Shown here: positions 14,216 through 23,714 of the stretch, piece by piece
Layout of the letters: each line of letters opens with the position of its first letter
Numbering within the stretch: position 1 is the first letter of the stretch
Assembly (NCBI GenBank): GCA_910578865.1
Contig: CAJTRM010000001.1
Coordinates: 124,248 to 188,247, forward strand
DNA from: an uncultured Dorea sp.
Lineage (GTDB): Bacteria; Bacillota_A; Clostridia; Lachnospirales; Lachnospiraceae
Direction of reading: 5' to 3'
DNA length: 64,000 nucleotides
Translations under genes and position numbers: made by a program
Notes under the pieces: generated by a model
Seen by the model: only the letters and a program-made list of their open reading frames with translations
Told to the model about the DNA's origin: nothing
Database searches by the model: none

Positions 14216-15799
14216 ATGTCTGAAAAGAAGAAAGGCATAGATATATCCGTCTGGCAGGGAAATATTGACGCTGGACAGATTAAGAACAGTGGAATTGATT
14301 TTGTGATTATTCGTGAGGGTTATCGGCAGGCAGTCGATTCTAAGTTTTTTGATAACGTTAAGAAATGTAAAGAAGTGGGTCTTGCTGTCATGGGGGTTTA
14401 CCACTTTTCTTATGCTCTGAATGTTGAGCAGGCAAGGCAGGAGGCGCAACTGGTGGTTGCAAATCTTCAGAAAGCTGGGCTTAGCAAAGACACCATTGTA
14501 TTTTTTGATTTCGAGTATGACACGGTTACAAAGGCTGCGGCTGTCGGCGTGACACTCGGAAAAGCAGAATGTAACGCTCATACGAAGGCATTCTGTGAAA
14601 CGGTAAAGTCTCTTGGATACCGTGCCGGTGTCTATTTTAATATTGACTATTACCGTAACTGGTATGACCACGCACTTCTGGATCAGTATATCAAATGGCT
14701 GGCAGACTGGACTGGAGATGCTGATTATCCTTGTGATTTTCACCAGTATACCAGCAAGGGAAGTGTTCCCGGAATCAGTGGTAACGTTGACATGAATTAC
14801 TATTTTGTTCCTGAAATCAAAGAGAATGTGGTAGAGGTTGAAAATGCGAAGCCGGCAGTTGTTACTGGTGTAACAGCAGAAAAGGTTCTGGACATTGCTC
14901 GTGGATGGATCGGGTTCTCAGAAGCAAACGGTAAGTTCAAAGAGATTTTAGATCTTTACAATTCTCACAAGCCGCTTGCCCGTGGATATGCCATCAAGCA
15001 TACGGATTCGTGGTGTGACTGTTTTGTGTCTGCCTGTGCGATTAAGGCAGGAGCTGTTGACCTGATCGGAACAGAAGTCGGATGTGAGAAGCATGTTGAG
15101 ATTTTCAAAGCGATGGGTATTTGGAACGAAGACGGCTCTGTGAAACCGGCAGTCGGCGATGTCATCGTATTCAACTGGGATGATTCCACGCAACCTAACG
15201 ATGGATATTCAGATCACATTGGCTATGTCGAGCAGGTTTACGGCGATACCGTCGTTTGCATTGAGGGTAATATGAACGACCAGGTAGGTCGGAGAACAAT
15301 CAATGTTGGCTGGGGTTATATTCGTGGATTCGCCCATCCGAAGTATGCGAAAGACAATTCCGCACCGATTGTTGCTACTGCAAAGAGTATCGATGAACTT
15401 GCCAATGAAGTGCTTCAGGGTGCCTGGGGAAATGGTGATGCCCGGAAGAATGCTATAACGGCAGCGGGTTATGACTATGCGGCTGTTCAGAAACGAGTGA
15501 ATGAACTTTGCGGAAATAGTTCCAAAAAATCCATTGACGAGATCGCCAAAGAAGTTGTTAATGGCGCCTGGGGAAATGGCGACGCAAGAAAGAATGCTCT
15601 TGAGCAGGCCGGATACGATTACGGTGAAGTTCAGAAGAGAGTAAATATTCTTGTTAAGACAACTAAAAGTTCCATTGATGCGATTGCCAGGGAAGTGATC
15701 GCTGGTAAATGGGGTAATGGGCAGGACAGAAAGAACCGTTTGAATCAGGCTGGATATGATTTCGCGGCTGTCCAAAAGCGAGTGGACGAACTCATGTAA
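14216..15799 (+). CDS. Bifunctional endolysin: GH25 muramidase + CHAP amidase/endopeptidase + three CW_7 repeats
   Basis: A 527-residue cell-wall hydrolase with no signal peptide. Residues 1-200 are a GH25 lysozyme (KKGIDISVWQGNID; FVIIREGY; VYHFSYA; FFDFEYD with the acidic catalytic pair; GVYFNIDYYRNWY). Residues ~220-385 are a CHAP-type Cys/His peptidase (HTDSWCDCFVSACAIKAG with the Cys, SDHIGYVEQVYGDTVVCIEG with the His). Residues ~395-527 hold three ~42-residue CW_7 (Cpl-7-type) wall-binding repeats, each with the motif AWGNGDARKN or KWGNGQDRKN and AAVQKRV. The order is muramidase, peptidase, binding domain. It lies inside the tail operon, 15 kb from the holin, so a virion-associated role is also possible. 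Confidence 0.88.
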   Translation: MSEKKKGIDISVWQGNIDAGQIKNSGIDFVIIREGYRQAVDSKFFDNVKKCKEVGLAVMGVYHFSYALNVEQARQEAQLVVANLQKAGLSKDTIVFFDFEYDTVTKAAAVGVTLGKAECNAHTKAFCETVKSLGYRAGVYFNIDYYRNWYDHALLDQYIKWLADWTGDADYPCDFHQYTSKGSVPGISGNVDMNYYFVPEIKENVVEVENAKPAVVTGVTAEKVLDIARGWIGFSEANGKFKEILDLYNSHKPLARGYAIKHTDSWCDCFVSACAIKAGAVDLIGTEVGCEKHVEIFKAMGIWNEDGSVKPAVGDVIVFNWDDSTQPNDGYSDHIGYVEQVYGDTVVCIEGNMNDQVGRRTINVGWGYIRGFAHPKYAKDNSAPIVATAKSIDELANEVLQGAWGNGDARKNAITAAGYDYAAVQKRVNELCGNSSKKSIDEIAKEVVNGAWGNGDARKNALEQAGYDYGEVQKRVNILVKTTKSSIDAIAREVIAGKWGNGQDRKNRLNQAGYDFAAVQKRVDELM

Positions 15800-15811
15800 G
15801 GAGATTTTCAT

Positions 15812-16189
15812 ATGATAACGTTCAGACAAAAGGGCGACTTCTCCAAGCTGACACGTTATCTGGAGAAAGCCAAATCGGTCGTTAAGTTGAGTGACCTTGA
15901 TAAGTATGGCAAAGAAGGAGTAGCTGCTCTTGCATCTGCAACCCCGGTGGATACTGGCTTAACAGCCAATTCATGGTCATACGAGATCAAACACGGAAAT
16001 GGAACGGTATCGATTTCATTTAAAAATTCAAACATTCAAAATGGAGTTCCGATTGCGATTATTTTGCAGTATGGACATGGAACTCGAAACGGTGGCTGGG
16101 TACAGGGGCGAGACTACATCAATCCTGCTATCCAGCCTATTTTTGACAAAATTGCAAATGACGCATGGAGGGAGGTTACTAAGCTATGA
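15812..16189 (+). CDS. HK97 gp10-like connector protein
   Basis: A 125-residue protein from ATG 15812. LEKAKSVVKLSDLDKYGKEG, then ALASATPVDTGLTANSWSYE and IILQYGHGTRNGGWVQGRDYI, match the gp10-like family (TPVDTGxxxxSW and G-x-x-x-R-x-Y-I). These proteins act at the head-tail joint and normally lie between connector and tail terminator; here the gene follows the lysin and precedes the tape measure. The last four bases overlap the tape measure start. Confidence 0.75.
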   Translation: MITFRQKGDFSKLTRYLEKAKSVVKLSDLDKYGKEGVAALASATPVDTGLTANSWSYEIKHGNGTVSISFKNSNIQNGVPIAIILQYGHGTRNGGWVQGRDYINPAIQPIFDKIANDAWREVTKL

Positions 16190-19100
16190 GTACAACGGTT
16201 GATGAAAGAGTTGTCGAGATGCGGTTTGACAACAGGCAATTTGAAAGTAACGTTCAGACCAGTTTGTCAACCCTCGACAAGCTCAAGCGTAGCCTGAATC
16301 TTGACGGTGCAGTAAAAGGTCTGGAGGGTATTAGCGCAGCATCAAAAAAATGTGATATGTCCGGACTTTCCAGTGCAGTCCAAACAGTTCAGGCTAGGTT
16401 CTCAGCGTTGGAGGTCATGGCAGTAACTGCTCTTGCGAACATAACGAATTCAGTAATCAATACGGGGAAACAGATGCTGAGTTCTTTAACCATCGCTCCT
16501 ATCAAAGATGGTTTTGCCGAGTATGAACTGAAAATGGGCTCTATTCAGACAATTATGATGAGTACCGGAGCCTCATTGGAAGATGTAAATAAATACCTGA
16601 ATGAATTGAACACCTATGCCGACAGAACTATTTATTCATTTGCAGATATGACGTCCAATATCGGTAAGTTCACGAATGCAGGAGTTAAGCTTGAAGATGC
16701 TGTAATGGCTATTCAGGGTATTTCAAATGAAGCGGCTGTTTCAGGAGCAAATGCGAACGAAGCTTCCAGGGCTATGTATAACTTTGCCCAAGCATTGTCG
16801 GCAGGTTATGTAAAACTGATTGACTGGAAATCCATTGAAAATGCAAACATGGCAACTGTGGAGTTTAAGACTCAACTGCTTGAAGCTGCTGTGGCTGCCG
16901 GAACAGTGGAAAAGACCACAGATGGTATGTATAAAGTTTTGTCCAAAAACAATCAGGGCAGTACAATGGATGAAACTATTGATGCTACGAAAAACTTCAA
17001 TGATAGTTTGCAGTATCAGTGGATGACAACAGATGTTCTTGTTAGCACTTTGAGAGATTATGCTGATGAGACAACAGAAATTGGTAAAAAGGCTTTTGCA
17101 GCAGCCCAGGAAGTCAAAACATTCACCCAGTTAATGGATACGCTTAAAGAAGCGGTTGGTTCTGGTTGGGCTATGACGTGGGAGATTTTGTTTGGTGACT
17201 TTAACGAAGCCAAAACCATGTGGACAGATGCCAGTAATTATTTCGGCGGGCTTATTGATGCCATGTCGGATGCTCGAAATTCCATGTTACAAGGATGGAA
17301 AGATCTTGGTGGAAGAGCCGCCGTTATTGATGCTGTAAAGAATGCATTTGGAGCACTGGTTAGTGTTGTAAAGCCGGTGAAAGATGCGTTTAGAGAGATA
17401 TTTCCTCCTACAACATCTCAGCAGCTTTACAACATGACGATTGCCTTGAAAGAATTTACTTCTCGTTTGAAGCTTAGCGATACAGCATCAGCAAACTTGA
17501 AGAAAACATTCAAGGGCGTATTTGCTGTTTTGGATATTGGTAAGCAGGCATTTTCAGCTTTATTCAAAGGTATTACCCCGTTATTTGGCGGCTTCGAGAC
17601 TTTGGGTGGAGGAATTCTAGGCGTTACAGGAAATATTGGTGATTTTCTTGTAAGCATTGACGATTTTATCAAAAAGAATGATATTTTCGGAAAATCAGTT
17701 CAAGGGGTTATTGATTTCGTTGGGAAGGCGGTCAATGCCTTTAAGGATTTTGCAAAAGAAGTAAAGGATAAATTCAATCTTCCGGATTTGGACACGGTTA
17801 AAGAATCTGTAAAAGAATTCCTAAACATTCTTAAAGAGAAAATCAACGTTCCAGGTTTGGAATTATTTCATTCTATACTCGAAAGAATCCATATCAGGAT
17901 GTCTCAGGTTGGAGAAGCTGCTGGAGAAATGAAGGGCGGTGTCATTATCGCTATCGGTGCCATAGGAGAGACTCTTTCAAAATGTAAATTCTTGCAGTTG
18001 CTTCAGGCTTTGTGGAATGGCGTAAAAACAATCGTCGGTGGAATTACACAGGTTATTAGTGGTTTAGCGGATACGATTATTGAAAAACTTGGAAACGCCG
18101 ACTTCAGTGGAATTATTGATTTGCTAAATGGTTTATCCCTTGGTGGTATTGCGATTGGGCTTACCAAATTTATAAACAGTCTTTCTAATCCGTTGGATAG
18201 CCTCGGCGACATTATGGAAAATGTAACGGGAATTCTTGACGGGGTAAGAGGATGTTTTGAAGAGTATCAAAATCAGTTAAAAGCAGGAACATTGATAAAG
18301 ATTGCTACTGCTATTGGTATTTTAGCAGCGTCAATTGTAGCGATTTCTCTGGTTGACAGCGATAAACTTGCAGGTTCCCTCGGAGCAATTACGGTTATGA
18401 TGACGGAACTGATAGCTGCTATGGCTGTGTTTAATAAGCTCGGTGGTGTGTCTAGTAAAGGGGCTGGAAAACTTATCGTATTTGCAGCCGCTGTTCTTGT
18501 TCTATCGAGTGCAGTAAAAAAGATGGCAAGCCTTAGCTGGGGCGAACTGGCAAGAGGTCTGGTTGGTGTAGGTGTGTTGTTGGCTGAACTTGATGCTTTC
18601 ATGGCTACAGCAAAGTTTAACAAGAAAGCTATGTCTAACGCCGTTGCTATGGTTATATTTGCAGCAGCAATCAAGGTTATGGCATCTGCCGTCAAGGCTC
18701 TCAGTGGTTTGAGCTGGGAAGAGATGGCGAAGGGTTTACTTGGTGTAGGTGTTCTTCTTGCCGAAGTGGATATTTTCTTAAATACTGCAAAATTCAGTGG
18801 AAAAGCAATGTCTACGGCTACTGGAATGCTTGTCATGGCAGCAGCATTAAAAGTGTTGGCTTCTGTATGCGGCGATTTTGCTCAGATGAAATGGGGTGAA
18901 ATAGGAAAAGGTCTTACTGCGGTTGGTGCGTTACTTCTGGAGGTTGCAGCATTCACAAAGCTTACCGGAAACGCAAAGCATGTTGTATCTTCGGGGCTTG
19001 CTTTGGTGGAGATAGCAGCAGCGATGAAGATATTTGCGTCGGCAATGAGTGACTTTGCGAGATTCTCATGGGAAGAGATTGCAAAAGGACTTGTGGCAAT

Positions 19101-22100
19101 GGGAGGAGCTTTAGCTGAGGTTGCTATAGCCACGAATTTGATGCCTAAGAATATGATCGGAATAGGAACTGGTCTTGTTATCGTAGGTGCAGCTCTTGAA
19201 ATTGTTGCAGATGCTTTGGGAAAGATGGGAAAATTCTCATGGGAAGAGATTGCAAAAGGACTTGTGGCAATGGGAGGAGCTTTAGCCGAACTCGCTATCG
19301 GTCTAAATCTGATGAATGGCACATTGGCCGGTTCAGCAGCAATGTTTGTGGCTGCGGCCGCTTTAGGTGTCTTGACTCCGGTTCTTAGTGTTTTAGGAGC
19401 TATGAGTTGGGAAGGAATCGCAAAAGGGCTTATCACGGTAGCGGGGGCATTCACAATTATTGGAGTTGCTGGAGCAGTTCTTACACCGCTTGTCGGAACG
19501 ATTCTTGCGTTGAGCGGAGCGTTTGCTCTTATCGGTGTGGGCGTGGTGGCTATTGGCGCTGGATTATTGGCAGCAGGATTGGGTTTATCCGCATTGGCAG
19601 TTGGGTTTACAGCTTTTGCTGCTTCTCTTACTGCTGGCGCTACGGCTGTTGTTGCCGGATTAACGGTTATTATTACTGGAGTAGCGGGCCTTATACCTGC
19701 AATAGTGGCTAAAATCGGTGAGGCAATCGTAGAGTTTTGTAAAGTGATTATTGCAAGTGCTCCTGTTCTTGGCGAGACGATTAAGACAGTTGTGCTGACT
19801 CTTGTTGATGTGCTGATCGAGTGTGTACCTGCTATAGCAGATGGCGCTTTAGCATTGATTGCAGGAGTTTTGGAGGCGTTGGTTGCGTACACGCCTTCTA
19901 TCGTGGATTCTATATTCCAATTCCTGATTGCTATTCTTGATGGAGTTGCGAAAAATCTGCCGACACTTATCCAATCGGCAGTAAATGTTCTTATGGCTTT
20001 CTTCTCTGGAGTCATAGATGCTCTGAGTGGGATAGATGTTGACGTGCTTGTAAAAGGCATCGCCGGTATTGGTTTACTTTCCGCTATTATGGTAGCATTA
20101 GGTGCTGTTGCAGGACTTGTTCCGGGAGCTATGGTTGGCGTGCTTGGCATGGGTGTTGTTATAGCTGAATTAGCACTGGTATTAGCGGCAGTAGGAGCGT
20201 TAGCTCAAATTCCGGGATTATCCTGGCTTATCGGCGAAGGAGGAAAACTATTACAAGGAGTAGGAACAGCTATTGGTCAGTTTGTTGGCGGTATTGTCGG
20301 CGGATTTATGAGTGGTGTATCAAGTCAGTTCCCTCAAATTGGTTCAGATCTGTCGGCATTTATGACAAATATTCAGCCATTTATAGAGGGAGCCAAGTCA
20401 ATAGATTCTTCTATGATGGAAGGTGTAAAAGCACTTGGAGAAACGATTCTTATTCTTACTGCTGCTGATATTTTGCAGGGATTGACATCCTGGCTTACAG
20501 GCGGTTCTTCACTTTCAGGCTTTGCTGAAGAGCTTGTACCATTCGGAACTGCGATGAAAGATTTTTCAACAGAAATTGCTGGCATGGATGGTAATTTGGT
20601 AGCGAATGCAGCAACGGCCGGTAAAACATTGGCAGAAATGGCATCAACTCTTCCTAATAGTGGGGGTGTTATAGGATTTTTTGCCGGTGAGAATGACATG
20701 AAACAGTTTGGTGAGCAGCTTATCCCATTCGGAGAAGCTATGATGGGATTTGCTCAGGCAGTAGCCGGACTGGACGCAAATGCTGTGGCAGAAGCTGCGG
20801 TGGCAGGAAAAGCTATGGCAGAAATGGCTACTACTATTCCAAACACGGGAGGTGTGGTCGGATTTTTTGCCGGTGAAAATGACATGAAACAGTTTGGAGA
20901 ACAGCTTGTGCCGTTTGGAGAAGCTATGATGAACTTTTCATTGGCGGTAGATGGATTGAAAGCAGATGCTATTGTGAACTCGGCTACCGCTGGTAAGGCT
21001 CTTATTGAGCTGGCAAATACCGTTCCAAACAGTGGGGGAGTCGTGGAATTCTTTACAGGAGGAAACGACATTGATACCTTTGCGGCAAAGATTGTGCCAT
21101 TTGGAAAAGCTATGAAAGAATATTCAGATGCCGTGGCAGGAATTGATGCGGATGCCGTGATGAGTTCTGCTACAGCCGGCGCATCACTTGTTGAATTGGC
21201 AAATACACTTCCAAATACTGGAGGAGTTGTGAGTTGGTTTACGGGTGATAACGATATTGGAGCTTTTGGGCAGAGTCTTGTATTGTTCGGTGAGAATTTC
21301 AAACAGTATTCTGATTATATGGCTGGAGTTGATGCTGGTATCGTGACAGCAACAACCAATGCAGCTACATCAATTGTTGAGCTTCAGAAAAGTTTACCAA
21401 AAGAAGGAGGGTGGTTCTCGGATGATATGACACTTGCTGATTTTGGTAAGGATATGTCTTCATTTGGGTCTTATTTCTCGTCCTACTATGCTTATATTAG
21501 CGGAATTGATACTGGTGTGTTATCCGGGGTTATTACCCAGACAAACAGGCTGGTGGATATGGCAAAAGGTATGGTTGGTCTTGATACAAGTGCAATGTCT
21601 GGTTTTAGTACCGCACTAACTTCTTTGGGGCAGGCTGGGATTACCGGATTCATCAATGCGTTCAACAACGCAGATTCTCAGGTATCAGCGGCAGCGACCC
21701 ATATGTTGACTACTTTTTCCAGTGCAGCGAATGCTCAGCAGGGTAACGTGACATCTACGTTTACAAATCTGGTGCAGGCGATTCTTACAGCTATCAATGG
21801 AAAGCAGGCTGAATTTCAAACGGCAGGTTCCACACTGATGATAAAATTTATTGCCGGTGTAAAAATGCAGGACAGTTCGACGAGAATTACGTTCACTACG
21901 ATTATCAGCGGATGCTTAACAGCGATTAAAAATAAGTATGCAGAATTCCAGACAGTGGGGTCAACAAGCATGATCCGGTTGATTGCCGGTGTAAAAATGC
22001 AGGACACAAATGCACGGACAACATTCCTGAACATCATTACGGCTTGTTTAACAGTTATCAAGAATAAGTATCCTGAGTTTGAGAGTGCTGGTCAACAATG

Positions 22101-22800
22101 TATGATTAAGTTGATTGCTGGTGTACGTAGTAAAGAAGGAGAACTGAAGAATTCATTCGTTGCAGTTTTGAGTGCGTGTGTTACTTCGATTCGGGACAAA
22201 TACAACGATTTCTATTCGGCTGGTAATTATCTGGTTGAAGGATTCGCTAAAGGTATCGACGAAAACACTTACAAAGCGGAAGCTAAATCAAAAGCGATGG
22301 CTTCGGCTGCGGCTAAAGCTGCTAAGAAAGAATTGGATGAGCACTCACCTTCTAAGGTGGGGTATCAGATTGGCGACTACTTTGGCGTGGCATTTGTCAA
22401 CGCTATCGGTAACTATGAAGATAAAGCTTATAGAACCAGTACTGATATGGCGAATGCTGCTAAAAGTGGTTTGAGCAATGCAATTTCCAAGGTGAAAGAT
22501 TTCATCGAAAACGGAATTGATGCCCAGCCGACAATTCGTCCGGTTATTGACCTGTCAAATGTAGAAGCTGGAACCAGTAGGCTGAGTGCTATACTCAGTC
22601 GGACACAAGCTTTAACAATTAGTTCTCGCATGAATGAGGGACGTTACGTTGACATTCAAAATGGAGCTGATCCGGTTAAATCTGGAAGTACATTTAGCTT
22701 TACACAAAATAACTACTCGCCTAAGTCATTGTCGAGAGTGGAAATTTATCGGCAGACGAACAACCAGTTCTCGGCATTTGAAAGGATGGTGAAAGCATGA
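16186..22800 (+). CDS. Tail tape measure protein
   Basis: A 2204-residue protein setting tail length; at about 0.15 nm per residue it predicts a tail near 330 nm, long for a siphophage. The N-terminus (VEMRFDNRQFESNVQTSLST then LDKLKRSLN) and the block GFAEYELKMGSIQTIMMSTG are typical of Firmicutes tape measures. Hydrophobic, Ala/Gly-rich stretches dominate residues ~700-1350. Three tandem repeat arrays occur (listed separately). The C-terminal ~150 residues contain KAAKKELDEHSPSKVGYQIG, a known tape-measure end motif. Starts at ATG 16186 within the end of the gp10-like gene. Confidence 0.93.
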   Translation: MSTTVDERVVEMRFDNRQFESNVQTSLSTLDKLKRSLNLDGAVKGLEGISAASKKCDMSGLSSAVQTVQARFSALEVMAVTALANITNSVINTGKQMLSSLTIAPIKDGFAEYELKMGSIQTIMMSTGASLEDVNKYLNELNTYADRTIYSFADMTSNIGKFTNAGVKLEDAVMAIQGISNEAAVSGANANEASRAMYNFAQALSAGYVKLIDWKSIENANMATVEFKTQLLEAAVAAGTVEKTTDGMYKVLSKNNQGSTMDETIDATKNFNDSLQYQWMTTDVLVSTLRDYADETTEIGKKAFAAAQEVKTFTQLMDTLKEAVGSGWAMTWEILFGDFNEAKTMWTDASNYFGGLIDAMSDARNSMLQGWKDLGGRAAVIDAVKNAFGALVSVVKPVKDAFREIFPPTTSQQLYNMTIALKEFTSRLKLSDTASANLKKTFKGVFAVLDIGKQAFSALFKGITPLFGGFETLGGGILGVTGNIGDFLVSIDDFIKKNDIFGKSVQGVIDFVGKAVNAFKDFAKEVKDKFNLPDLDTVKESVKEFLNILKEKINVPGLELFHSILERIHIRMSQVGEAAGEMKGGVIIAIGAIGETLSKCKFLQLLQALWNGVKTIVGGITQVISGLADTIIEKLGNADFSGIIDLLNGLSLGGIAIGLTKFINSLSNPLDSLGDIMENVTGILDGVRGCFEEYQNQLKAGTLIKIATAIGILAASIVAISLVDSDKLAGSLGAITVMMTELIAAMAVFNKLGGVSSKGAGKLIVFAAAVLVLSSAVKKMASLSWGELARGLVGVGVLLAELDAFMATAKFNKKAMSNAVAMVIFAAAIKVMASAVKALSGLSWEEMAKGLLGVGVLLAEVDIFLNTAKFSGKAMSTATGMLVMAAALKVLASVCGDFAQMKWGEIGKGLTAVGALLLEVAAFTKLTGNAKHVVSSGLALVEIAAAMKIFASAMSDFARFSWEEIAKGLVAMGGALAEVAIATNLMPKNMIGIGTGLVIVGAALEIVADALGKMGKFSWEEIAKGLVAMGGALAELAIGLNLMNGTLAGSAAMFVAAAALGVLTPVLSVLGAMSWEGIAKGLITVAGAFTIIGVAGAVLTPLVGTILALSGAFALIGVGVVAIGAGLLAAGLGLSALAVGFTAFAASLTAGATAVVAGLTVIITGVAGLIPAIVAKIGEAIVEFCKVIIASAPVLGETIKTVVLTLVDVLIECVPAIADGALALIAGVLEALVAYTPSIVDSIFQFLIAILDGVAKNLPTLIQSAVNVLMAFFSGVIDALSGIDVDVLVKGIAGIGLLSAIMVALGAVAGLVPGAMVGVLGMGVVIAELALVLAAVGALAQIPGLSWLIGEGGKLLQGVGTAIGQFVGGIVGGFMSGVSSQFPQIGSDLSAFMTNIQPFIEGAKSIDSSMMEGVKALGETILILTAADILQGLTSWLTGGSSLSGFAEELVPFGTAMKDFSTEIAGMDGNLVANAATAGKTLAEMASTLPNSGGVIGFFAGENDMKQFGEQLIPFGEAMMGFAQAVAGLDANAVAEAAVAGKAMAEMATTIPNTGGVVGFFAGENDMKQFGEQLVPFGEAMMNFSLAVDGLKADAIVNSATAGKALIELANTVPNSGGVVEFFTGGNDIDTFAAKIVPFGKAMKEYSDAVAGIDADAVMSSATAGASLVELANTLPNTGGVVSWFTGDNDIGAFGQSLVLFGENFKQYSDYMAGVDAGIVTATTNAATSIVELQKSLPKEGGWFSDDMTLADFGKDMSSFGSYFSSYYAYISGIDTGVLSGVITQTNRLVDMAKGMVGLDTSAMSGFSTALTSLGQAGITGFINAFNNADSQVSAAATHMLTTFSSAANAQQGNVTSTFTNLVQAILTAINGKQAEFQTAGSTLMIKFIAGVKMQDSSTRITFTTIISGCLTAIKNKYAEFQTVGSTSMIRLIAGVKMQDTNARTTFLNIITACLTVIKNKYPEFESAGQQCMIKLIAGVRSKEGELKNSFVAVLSACVTSIRDKYNDFYSAGNYLVEGFAKGIDENTYKAEAKSKAMASAAAKAAKKELDEHSPSKVGYQIGDYFGVAFVNAIGNYEDKAYRTSTDMANAAKSGLSNAISKVKDFIENGIDAQPTIRPVIDLSNVEAGTSRLSAILSRTQALTISSRMNEGRYVDIQNGADPVKSGSTFSFTQNNYSPKSLSRVEIYRQTNNQFSAFERMVKA
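18505..19470 (+). repeat. Tape measure repeat array 1: six W-anchored units of 56-59 residues
   Basis: Units are anchored on S/K-W-E/G-E-x-x-K-G-L (tryptophan codons at 18538, 18715, 18892, 19069, 19240, 19408; spacings 177, 177, 177, 171 and 168 bases). Each unit has amphipathic WEEIAKGLVAMGGALAE followed by a hydrophobic helix. A degenerate earlier unit (ISLVDSDKLAGSL) precedes. Bases 19062-19115 are identical to 19233-19286 (54 bases), showing recent unit copying. Confidence 0.8.
20521..21590 (+). repeat. Tape measure repeat array 2: 62-residue units
   Basis: Phe codons starting each unit lie at 20521, 20707, 20893, 21079 and 21265, exactly 186 bases apart, with a sixth unit after 177 bases at 21442. 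Unit consensus begins FGEQLVPFGEAMMxF and contains ATAGKALxELAxTLPNxGGVV and FFAGxND. Perfect periodicity implies a strictly repeated structural element along the tape. Confidence 0.85.
21694..22221 (+). repeat. Tape measure repeat array 3: four 44-residue units
   Basis: Units begin near 21694, 21826, 21958 and 22090, each 132 bases. Consensus GSTxMIKLIAGVKMQDxxxR followed by FTxIIxACLTAIKNKYxEFQ. The final unit runs into GNYLVEGFAKGID, after which the repeat stops. Confidence 0.8.
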
Positions 22801-23711
22801 TTAAGTCAATCACTGTGACAAACTATCTTGGCGATAGCATAAAACTTGAATTAGCGAGGCCGGAGGAATCTGGCTTTATCGTTACTTCTGTGACCGGTTT
22901 GGGAGCCGGAAAAGCAAACATCAACATGACCGAAGTTGCTACCAATAACGGTGGATTGTTTAACTCTTCCAGGCTTCCGAGCCGAAATATTGTGATTTCT
23001 TTGAAATTCATGTTCAAAGAAACTATCGAGGATATGAGACAGCTTTCTTACAAGTATTTTCCTATTAAAAAGAAGCTGACCTTGCTTGTTGAAACCGATA
23101 ATCGTCTGGCTGAAATTGACGGGTATGTAGAAACAAATGAGCCGGATATTTTCAGTAAGGAAGAGGGTTCGGATATCTCCATTGTGTGTCCGAATCCTTT
23201 CTTTTATTCTGCTGGTGAAGATGGAAAGAACACCACAATCTTTTTTGGTGTTGAACCGATGTTTGAGTTTCCGTTCAGTAACGAATCTCTCGAAGAGTGC
23301 CTTCTGGAAATGGGTGCAATCCAAAACCAGACAGAAAAGGTTGTGGTCTACAACGGAGATGCAGAGATTGGTGTTACAATTACCATTCACGCAGTCGGCA
23401 AAGCGAGTAACATCACAATTTATAATACTGGAACTCGTGAAATTATGCGGATTGACACAGACAAGTTGGAGGCTTACACAGGTTCTGGCATTGTAGCGGG
23501 CGATGACATCGTAATCTGCACCGTAAAAGGAAACAAGTCAATCACGCTGATTCGAGGTGGTAAATCAACCAATATTTTAAACTGCCTTGAGAAAAATGCA
23601 GATTGGTTTCAGTTAGCAAAAGGAGATAATATCTTTGCTTATACGGCACAGTCCGGTGGCAGCAATCTTCAGTTTAAGATTGAAAATCGTATTGTTTATG
23701 AGGGGGTATAG
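22797..23711 (+). CDS. Distal tail protein (Dit/siphovirus tail component)
   Basis: A 304-residue protein whose ATG overlaps the tape measure stop (ATGA). The N-terminal GSIKLELARPEESGFIVTSV-like block, GKANINMTEVATNNGGLFNS and RNIVISLKFMFKE, then CPNPFFYSAGEDGK, match the siphovirus tail (Dit) family, which forms the hub at the tail tip. The C-terminal half (IQNQTEKVVVYNGDAEIGV onward) is the galectin-like domain. The next gene starts four bases after the stop. Confidence 0.82.
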   Translation: MIKSITVTNYLGDSIKLELARPEESGFIVTSVTGLGAGKANINMTEVATNNGGLFNSSRLPSRNIVISLKFMFKETIEDMRQLSYKYFPIKKKLTLLVETDNRLAEIDGYVETNEPDIFSKEEGSDISIVCPNPFFYSAGEDGKNTTIFFGVEPMFEFPFSNESLEECLLEMGAIQNQTEKVVVYNGDAEIGVTITIHAVGKASNITIYNTGTREIMRIDTDKLEAYTGSGIVAGDDIVICTVKGNKSITLIRGGKSTNILNCLEKNADWFQLAKGDNIFAYTAQSGGSNLQFKIENRIVYEGV

Positions 23712-23714
23712 TGT

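Noticed and set aside
18882..20150. 422-codon minus-strand open frame
   Set aside because: Opposite the Ala/Gly-rich repeats of the tape measure; low-complexity Ala/Pro/Thr/Ile translation, no start signal.
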